Shown: piece by piece, positions 11,665 through 16,527 of the stretch
Numbering within the stretch: the stretch's first letter is position 1
How the letters are laid out: the number at the start of each line of letters is the position of its first letter
From: JAFGED01 sp964551295
GTDB taxonomy: Bacteria; Chloroflexota; Anaerolineae; B4-G1
Reading direction: 5' to 3'
Assembly: GCA_964551295.1 (NCBI GenBank)
Contig: CAZKDJ010000084.1
Coordinates: forward strand, 1 to 16,527
Length of the DNA: 16,527 nucleotides
Translations under genes and position numbers: made by a program
The notes under the pieces: generated by a model
Seen by the model: the letters and a program-made list of their open reading frames with translations, nothing else
What the model was told of the DNA's origin: nothing
The model's database searches: none

Positions 11665-12543
11665 TTAGTACTTTTTCACCAGCGCCCGGTACGCCGTCGG
11701 CCGGCGGCATTGGAGGATCTGCGTCTCTTCGCGGTACTGGCGGATCTCGTCCAGGTCGATGCGCGCCACGGCGTATCCCTCTGGCGGGGCCGGGGGCTTG
11801 GTTTCGGTCGGCGCCGTGGCAGGCGTGGTGACGGGCCGCGGGGGCTCGGGCGGCGTCTTGATGGTGGCATAGATTTTCCCACGCGGGCCGATGATGCTGC
11901 TCCGACCGCAGAAGGTGTACGAGGGTTCCTCTCCCACGCGGTTCGCCGCGGCCACAAAGACCGCGTTTTCGAACGCGCGCGCTCGCAGGTAGGTTGCCCA
12001 TTCCTCCTCGTTGGGCTGCTCCCAGTTTGCGCATACGACGAGCAGCTCCGCGCCCTCAAGTACCAGGCTGCGCGCCACCTCTGGAAAGGCCAGGTCCCAC
12101 CCGATCATGAGGCCCACGATGCCAAAGTTGGTCTCGATGGCGCTGAGCCGGTAGCCGGGGCGGAAGGCGATCTGCTCCTCACCCCGCAGGTGGATCTTGT
12201 TGTACTGGCCCACCACATCCCCCTCGGGGCCGATCACGACGGCGGTGTTGTAAATGATGCTCTCGACCTTTTCCTTGGTCACCATGCCAAAAGCGACGTG
12301 TATGCCCAGTTCGCCTGTCTTTTGGGCGATCAGGTTGATGGTGGGGCCGGGCACACGCTGGGCCAGCTCGGGGAAGCGCGGACCGACCTCGTAACCTGTC
12401 GTGATCAACTCGGGAAAGACGATCAGATCCACCGGCTGCTCGCTGGCGATGCGGGTGATAAGCTCGCTCATCTTGAGCAGGTTGTCCTCCGTCTTGCCCA
12501 GCTCGGGCTGCATCTGTACAGTTGCAACGGTAATGGCGCGCAT
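11665..12543 (-). CDS. nitrilase-superfamily (carbon-nitrogen hydrolase) homologue lacking the catalytic Cys
   Basis: A 292-aa protein with the alpha-beta-beta-alpha fold of carbon-nitrogen hydrolases, which normally use a Glu-Lys-Cys triad to cleave amides or nitriles. Glu45 (IVFPEL) and Lys116 (YNKIHL) are present, but the nucleophile position in LMIGWDLAFPE is Gly148, encoded GGG (12100-12102), where the family has Cys (LMICYDLRFPE-like). The rest of the fold looks intact, including ANW (172-174), RARAFEN and a terminal AVARIDLDEIRQYREE. A Pro/Thr-rich stretch (about 231-254) interrupts the usual C-terminal loop. The start follows AAGGAG, and its own promoter lies at 12579-12607. Predicted hydrolytically inactive, perhaps a binding or regulatory protein; substrate unknown. 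A sequencing error would need two base changes in one codon. Confidence 0.85.
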   Translation of the reverse strand: MRAITVATVQMQPELGKTEDNLLKMSELITRIASEQPVDLIVFPELITTGYEVGPRFPELAQRVPGPTINLIAQKTGELGIHVAFGMVTKEKVESIIYNTAVVIGPEGDVVGQYNKIHLRGEEQIAFRPGYRLSAIETNFGIVGLMIGWDLAFPEVARSLVLEGAELLVVCANWEQPNEEEWATYLRARAFENAVFVAAANRVGEEPSYTFCGRSSIIGPRGKIYATIKTPPEPPRPVTTPATAPTETKPPAPPEGYAVARIDLDEIRQYREETQILQCRRPTAYRALVKKY

Positions 12544-12578
12544 TTTTCGCTCCTTGTCAGTCTTGGTAGTTCATCTGG

Positions 12579-12607
12579 ATAATAGCACAAATGTTCTTTA
12601 TATGCAA
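12579..12607 (-). promoter_or_regulatory. sigma70-type promoter for the nitrilase homologue
   Basis: Read on the - strand, a -35 box TTGCAT (12607-12602) and a -10 box TATTAT (12584-12579) are separated by exactly 17 nt. They lie about 35 nt upstream of the start codon at 12543. The gene can thus be transcribed independently of rluD upstream. The rest of the 117-bp gap holds a degenerate 8-bp repeat (TACCAATG, TACCAATT on the - strand). Confidence 0.7.
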
Positions 12608-12660
12608 GTTCCAGTCGTCAGGAAATTGGTACATTGGTAACTTGTCGCTCGGCTCCCAAT

Positions 12661-13581
12661 CTACCGTCCCCGCAACTGCTCCAGCACGTTGGCCAGCTTG
12701 GGTGGAAGCGGTGCCTCGAACGCGATCTCCTCACCGGTGGCAGGATGGGTGATGCGCAGTCGCGCGGCGTGGAGAAAGTGGCGGCTCTTGAGCAGCCGTT
12801 GGCGGCGGCGGCCATAGACCGCGTCTCCGACGATGGGATAACCCAACCATGCCAGGTGCACGCGCACCTGGTGCGTGCGGCCTGTATGGGGATGTACCTC
12901 CAGTAGCGTGTGGCTGGCAAAGACCTCGATGACGTGGTACGTCGTTCGGGCCTCGCGCCCGCGGCGCACGACGGCCATTTTTTTGCGCTGCCGCTTGTCG
13001 CGTCCGATAGGCGCTTCGATGACACCCTCGTGGGGTTGCACCTGGTCCTCCACCAGTGCCAGGTAGGTCTTGGCCACTCGGTGGCGCTTGAACTGCCGTT
13101 GGAGTGCCGCGTGGGTGGCGTCGTCCTTGGCGACCAGGATCAGGCCGGAGGTGTCCTTATCCAGCCGGTGGACGAGCCCGGCTCGATCCGCCCCGCCGAC
13201 GTCCGCGATGTGGGGGCAGTGGGCCAATACTGCGTTGACCAGCGTGCCGCTGGAGTGACCGGCCCCCGGATGCACGACCATCCCTGCCGGCTTGTCGATT
13301 ACCAGCAGGACGTCGTCTTCGTAGACGATGTCGAGGGGAATGTCCTCCGGCAGGACCTGCTCGGGAGGTTCGATGGGGACGTGGACGACGATCTCGTCGC
13401 CCGTTTGTACGCGATAGCTGGGTTTGCTGGGGCGCCCGTTGACGGTGACTGCGCCGTCCTTGATCAGGCGTTGGACTGACGCTCGGCTGAGGTCTAGTGC
13501 GTGGGCGGAGATGACCTTGTCCAGCCTCTCGCCGCCGGACTCGGCGACGAATGAGAGGATGGATACGTCGTTCTCAGCCAC
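12661..13581 (-). CDS. rluD: RluD-type 23S rRNA pseudouridine synthase
   Basis: RluA/RluD-family enzyme, 306 aa, converting uridines in large-subunit rRNA to pseudouridine. An S4 RNA-binding domain occupies about residues 17-70 (ERLDKVISAHALDLSRASVQ). The catalytic domain includes VIDKPAGMVVHPGAGH (94-109) and the signature GLVHRLDKDTSGL with the catalytic Asp141. Conserved HTGRTHQVRVHLAWLGYPI and FLHAARL segments follow. Length and layout fit RluD, but RluC-like or uncharacterised paralogues share them, so the exact rRNA site is not assured. The start is GTG at 13581, overlapping the lspA stop by 8 nt (GTGGCTGA), which implies translational coupling within the traR-like/lspA/rluD unit. Confidence 0.92.
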   Translation of the reverse strand: MAENDVSILSFVAESGGERLDKVISAHALDLSRASVQRLIKDGAVTVNGRPSKPSYRVQTGDEIVVHVPIEPPEQVLPEDIPLDIVYEDDVLLVIDKPAGMVVHPGAGHSSGTLVNAVLAHCPHIADVGGADRAGLVHRLDKDTSGLILVAKDDATHAALQRQFKRHRVAKTYLALVEDQVQPHEGVIEAPIGRDKRQRKKMAVVRRGREARTTYHVIEVFASHTLLEVHPHTGRTHQVRVHLAWLGYPIVGDAVYGRRRQRLLKSRHFLHAARLRITHPATGEEIAFEAPLPPKLANVLEQLRGR

Positions 13582-14101
13582 CCTCGGCCGCCTGCTGCTG
13601 GGGCCGCTTCTGCCGCTCTTGCCACTCCTCCCACATCAACGATCCAATCAGCAGTGCGACGCCGACGACGATCGAGTTGTCCGCCACGTTCCACACCGGA
13701 AAGTCCTGCAGCGGCCAGAAATTCACGTCGAAAAAGTCCACCACGTACCCTTGGGATACCCGATCGATGAGGTTGCCGACGGCGCCACCCAGGGCCAGGC
13801 CCAGCGCCAGTCGCAGGACCCATTGACCAGGGGGGAGGCGGCGGGAGTAGATGATGATCGCCACGGCGGCGACGACGTGGGCGATGGCAAACAGGCTGCC
13901 CAGGCCCTGGAACATGCCAAAGGCCACGCCCGTATTGGTCACGTGGGTGATACTAAAGATGGGGGCCAGCCACGGTATCAGGTCCACGGACTGGCCCACC
14001 TCCAACTGCGTCGCCACGAGGTACTTGGTGACTTGATCGGCGATCAAGACCAGTCCCGCCGTGACCGGCAAGATCAAGAACTCTGGTTTTGACCGTTTCA
14101 A
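13574..14101 (-). CDS. lspA: lipoprotein signal peptidase (signal peptidase II)
   Basis: Integral membrane aspartyl protease, 175 aa, removing signal peptides from lipid-modified prolipoproteins at the lipobox Cys. Four hydrophobic segments are visible. Conserved family motifs are ADQVTK (21-26), THVTNTGVAFG (52-62), GAVGNLIDR with catalytic Asp113, VVDF (120-123) and FPVWNVADNSI with catalytic Asp141. The C-terminus is a charged Gln/Glu/Lys tail. It lies 12 nt after the zinc-finger gene and overlaps rluD by 8 nt. Proximity to ileS is a common bacterial arrangement. It would process the three lipoproteins encoded in the sugar locus of this window. Confidence 0.96.
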   Translation of the reverse strand: MKRSKPEFLILPVTAGLVLIADQVTKYLVATQLEVGQSVDLIPWLAPIFSITHVTNTGVAFGMFQGLGSLFAIAHVVAAVAIIIYSRRLPPGQWVLRLALGLALGGAVGNLIDRVSQGYVVDFFDVNFWPLQDFPVWNVADNSIVVGVALLIGSLMWEEWQERQKRPQQQAAEGG

Positions 14102-14113
14102 TGAATGCCCTTT

Positions 14114-14455
14114 CTACCTGTGCTCGCGGCGCGACTGGCAGTCGAGACAGTACCGGGCGTGAGGCAGCGCCTCCAGGCGCGCCCGGTCGATCCGCGCGCC
14201 GCACGCTTCACACAGACCGTACGTTCCATCGTTAAACTTGGTCAGTGCTCGCTCTACCTCTTCGAGTGAGATCTCGGCGTTGTGCTTTAGCGTCTCGTCC
14301 ACGGCCTGATCGAAAGCGTCGGTGGCATCGTCGGCGATGTGGTTGCTGTAGCCGATGCTCTCGTATTTGGAAGACTCTAGCTGCTCCAGTTGCTCGACGA
14401 GCTTGGCCTGTTGTTCTAACAGCTCCTGTTTGGCTTTTTCGTATGAAAAAGACAT
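14114..14455 (-). CDS. TraR/DksA-family zinc-finger protein
   Basis: Small protein of 113 aa. Residues about 5-30 are a Gln/Glu/Lys/Leu-rich coiled coil. A linking region with DDATDAFDQAVDE (42-54) leads to a C-terminal four-cysteine zinc finger, Cys82-x2-Cys85 and Cys103-x2-Cys106 (GLCEACG ... RYCLDCQ). DksA relatives insert a coiled coil into the RNA polymerase secondary channel; whether this one does is unknown. Start ATG 14455 is preferred because AGGAG stands 8 nt upstream. The frame could extend to 14485, but those residues come from leader sequence. It heads a transcription unit with lspA and rluD, behind the promoter at 14494-14522. A similar small protein next to ileS/lspA is seen in various bacteria. 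Confidence 0.9.
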   Translation of the reverse strand: MSFSYEKAKQELLEQQAKLVEQLEQLESSKYESIGYSNHIADDATDAFDQAVDETLKHNAEISLEEVERALTKFNDGTYGLCEACGARIDRARLEALPHARYCLDCQSRREHR

Positions 14456-14493
14456 CGTTCTCTCTCCTAGCCCTCCCCCCTCCAAGTGGCCGT

Positions 14494-14522
14494 ATTCTAC
14501 CCTACTCGGCCTGAATTGGCAA
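14494..14522 (-). promoter_or_regulatory. sigma70-type promoter for the zinc-finger/lspA/rluD unit
   Basis: On the - strand, a -35 box TTGCCA (14522-14517) and a -10 box TAGAAT (14499-14494) are separated by exactly 17 nt. They lie in the 116-bp gap after ileS and about 40 nt before the zinc-finger gene start. Transcription would begin near 14487. No convincing ileS terminator is visible in the gap, so read-through from ileS is also possible. Confidence 0.72.
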
Positions 14523-14571
14523 GGGCTTTTGAGACCGGATAACGCAGATATCCCAAACGATCTTGCCGAAA

Positions 14572-16527
14572 CTATGCCTGGCGGACGCCCAAAACCAACG
14601 CATATCCGCCGATCTGATCCTCGCCCGCTACGGCCCTCTTTTCTGGCGGGCCAGCGCGCAGGTCGACGCTCAGGGTCTCTGCGGTGATTAGGTCGCGGTG
14701 CGCCTCGATTGCTGCGACTAACTCGCCCTCGGTCTGGTACGTGGTGACGATGCGATCGTCCAGGTCAAAGCCGGCCTCCTTGCGCAGATTCTGCACGCGG
14801 CGAATCACGTCGCGGGCCAACCCCTCCGCCGCCAGCTCGGGCGTCAGGATGGTATCTACCGCGACCGTCACGCCGTGCTCCGAGGCGACCGCCAGTCCCT
14901 CCTGGGGCTGTTCCTGTATCAGCACCTCCTCGGGCGCCAGCTCGATTTCCTCGCCTGCGACATGCAGGTGGAGCGAGAGAGAGGCTTTCAGACGCTTTAC
15001 CGCCGCGGCGGGATCTACTTCCGCCAGCGCCTTCCGCACGGCCGGAAACTTGCTCCCAAAGCGGGGTCCCAGTACTTTGTTGTCCGGCAGCAGCCGGTAG
15101 GCCACCAGCTCTTCTACCGCCTTCACGAACCTAATTTCTTTGACATTCAACTCATCCTGGATCAGATCGAGCAATTCTTCGTCATCCAATCCGTCACCGT
15201 CGGATTCGAGGTGAACGAGCGCGCCGGCCAGCGGTTGGCGCAGTTTGATGTTTGCGCTGGCGCGGCAGGAGTGACCTAGCGTGACCACCTGCCGGGTCAG
15301 CGCCATCTGAGCGAGCAGGTTCTCGTCCACCGCCGCCCCGTCCGCCTCTGGCCACTCGGTATGGTGAACGCTCTCCGGCGCGTCGGCATCGACCGAGCGC
15401 ACCAAGTTCTGGTACATTACCTCCGTCACGAAAGGCGTCAGAGGAGCCAGTAACCGGCAGAGCGTCGTCAGGACGTGGTACAGAGTGGCGTAGGCCGCGT
15501 TCTTGTCGGCGTCCTGCTCGCTCTTCCAGAAGCGGCGGCGGCTGCGGCGCACGTACCAGTTGGTCAGGTCGTCCAGGAAAGGCTCCACTGCCAGCGTCGC
15601 GCCATAGGCGTCATAGTTTTCGAGGCGATCGCTGACCTGTTCAATGATTTGATGTAAGCGGGCGATGATCCAGCGGTCCAGCAGGCCGGTGGATTGGTAG
15701 AAGGGTAAGTTGGTTACGGAGGCGTTCGTTTCCCAGTCTATCAACTTGCCGGGTTCCCACCCATCGATGTTGGCGTAGGTCACAAAGAACGAGTACACGT
15801 TCCACAGCGGGATCAGGAACTGACGGCGCACCTCGTCCGCCCGGCCATAGCCAAAGAGCAGGTTGTTCTCCGGCTTGTGGGCGCAGTACAGCCAACGCAT
15901 CACGTCCACGCCCATCTTGTCGGCGGCTTCGTTGAACTCGATGGCGTTTCCCCACGACTTGTGCATCTCCCGGCCTTGCTCGTCGGTGAGTGTGGCGTAG
16001 CCGAAACAGGTCAGGAAGGGCGGAGAGTTCTCCAGCACTGTGGCCATCGCCAGCAGGCTGTAGAACCAGTTGCGGAATTGGCCCGGGAAGGACTCGCTAA
16101 TAAAGTCGGCTGGATACCACTGCCGCCAGTAGTCCGGGTCCGTGCGGTACTGCATCGTGCTAAAGCTGACGATGCCCGCATCCAGCCACGGATTGCCTAC
16201 ATCGGGGACGCGGCTCGCCTTTGCACCACATTCGGGGCAGGCGATCTTGACGGCGTCAATCCACGGCTTGTGGGGCGTGTGCCCCTCGAACGCGTCCCAG
16301 CCTGCGACGGCGCGCTTCTTCAACTCCTTCGCGTCGCCCACGACCGTAAAGTGGCCGCAGGCTTTGCATTCCCAGATGGGCAAGGCCAGACCCCAGTAGC
16401 GCTTCTTGCTGATCATCCAGTCACGCATGTTGCGCAGCCAGTCCAGCTCGCGGTCCAGCCCAAACGGTGGAATCCAGCGGATCTGCTTGGTGACCTCGAT
16501 CATGTCGTGGCGCAGCTCGTCCATCGA
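14572..16527 (-). CDS. ileS: isoleucyl-tRNA synthetase, C-terminal part (5' end outside window)
   Basis: The gene reads in from the right edge; the last 651 codons are visible, of roughly 1,050 expected. It charges tRNA-Ile. Visible parts: the return of the Rossmann catalytic domain (MISKKRYWGLALPIW), two Cys-x2-Cys pairs (CKAC, CPEC) typical of a zinc-binding insertion, PDVGNPWLDAGIVSFSTM, and the KMSKS-loop equivalent, here GREMHKSWGN (near 15955-15975). The alpha-helical anticodon-binding domain (NWYVRRSRRRFWKSEQDADK ...) and a C-terminal extension follow. The NWYVRRSRRRFW signature and the long C-terminus point to the 'type 2' archaeal/eukaryal-like lineage, associated with mupirocin insensitivity. 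The HIGH motif and CP1 editing domain lie beyond the window. The apparent first Met (16524) is internal; an upstream Ser codon is still open. Confidence 0.95.
   Translation of the reverse strand, partial: SMDELRHDMIEVTKQIRWIPPFGLDRELDWLRNMRDWMISKKRYWGLALPIWECKACGHFTVVGDAKELKKRAVAGWDAFEGHTPHKPWIDAVKIACPECGAKASRVPDVGNPWLDAGIVSFSTMQYRTDPDYWRQWYPADFISESFPGQFRNWFYSLLAMATVLENSPPFLTCFGYATLTDEQGREMHKSWGNAIEFNEAADKMGVDVMRWLYCAHKPENNLLFGYGRADEVRRQFLIPLWNVYSFFVTYANIDGWEPGKLIDWETNASVTNLPFYQSTGLLDRWIIARLHQIIEQVSDRLENYDAYGATLAVEPFLDDLTNWYVRRSRRRFWKSEQDADKNAAYATLYHVLTTLCRLLAPLTPFVTEVMYQNLVRSVDADAPESVHHTEWPEADGAAVDENLLAQMALTRQVVTLGHSCRASANIKLRQPLAGALVHLESDGDGLDDEELLDLIQDELNVKEIRFVKAVEELVAYRLLPDNKVLGPRFGSKFPAVRKALAEVDPAAAVKRLKASLSLHLHVAGEEIELAPEEVLIQEQPQEGLAVASEHGVTVAVDTILTPELAAEGLARDVIRRVQNLRKEAGFDLDDRIVTTYQTEGELVAAIEAHRDLITAETLSVDLRAGPPEKRAVAGEDQIGGYALVLGVRQA

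Noticed and set aside
11572..12582. A 336-codon + strand frame over the nitrilase homologue.
   Set aside because: The - strand gene has the family fold, a ribosome-binding site and a promoter. The + frame is low-complexity and starts inside a REP-like palindrome.

Overview
The window looks like a chromosomal segment of a GC-rich member of the Chloroflexota, probably Anaerolineae- or Caldilineae-like. This is inferred from the Tat-dependent sugar-binding lipoprotein with a Glu/Lys/Val-rich linker, the Leu-Ala-Ala-Cys or Leu-Ala-Gly-Cys lipoproteins throughout, the 'type 2' (archaeal/eukaryal-like) isoleucyl-tRNA synthetase, and the hairpin-rich intergenic repeats. No rRNA or other taxonomic marker is present, so the assignment is moderate.

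Left and middle (about 1-11,660, all + strand): a cello-oligosaccharide (beta-glucan) utilisation locus. A LacI-family regulator (185-1207) sits behind a near-consensus promoter. Two copies of a palindrome, exactly 73 bp apart, resemble the CelR box TGGGAGCGCTCCCA. Then follow a sugar-binding lipoprotein (1393-2835), two inner-membrane permeases (2974-3951, 3952-5088), a cytoplasmic cellobiose phosphorylase of GH94 (5113-7623), and two lipoprotein glycosidases: a clan GH-A enzyme of uncertain family (7979-9316) and a GH3 beta-glucosidase (9529-11493). The implied route is surface hydrolysis of beta-glucan, import of cello-oligosaccharides, and phosphorolysis of cellobiose to glucose 1-phosphate plus glucose. 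No ABC ATPase is encoded, so a shared MsmK/MalK-type ATPase elsewhere must energise the transporter.

Right (11,665-16,527, all - strand): a separate housekeeping block convergent with the sugar locus. Reading leftward from the right edge it holds ileS (5' end outside the window), a TraR/DksA-type zinc-finger protein, lspA, an rluD-type pseudouridine synthase overlapping lspA by 8 nt, and, behind its own promoter, a nitrilase-superfamily protein. Clear sigma70-type promoters (17-nt spacers) precede the zinc-finger gene and the nitrilase homologue.

Most notable oddities: (1) a non-autonomous transposable element of about 220 bp (7695-7914) with about 20-bp terminal inverted repeats and flanking 10-bp direct repeats; (2) two short tandem arrays that add about 25 in-frame residues inside the cellobiose phosphorylase; (3) a nitrilase homologue whose catalytic Cys is Gly and which has a Pro-rich insertion; (4) a MalG-like permease with about 90 extra extracytoplasmic residues; (5) a 20-bp hairpin between the binding-protein and permease genes; and (6) twin operators spaced by an integral number of helical turns. 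I see no wholly novel multi-gene system; the interest lies in these departures from the norm.
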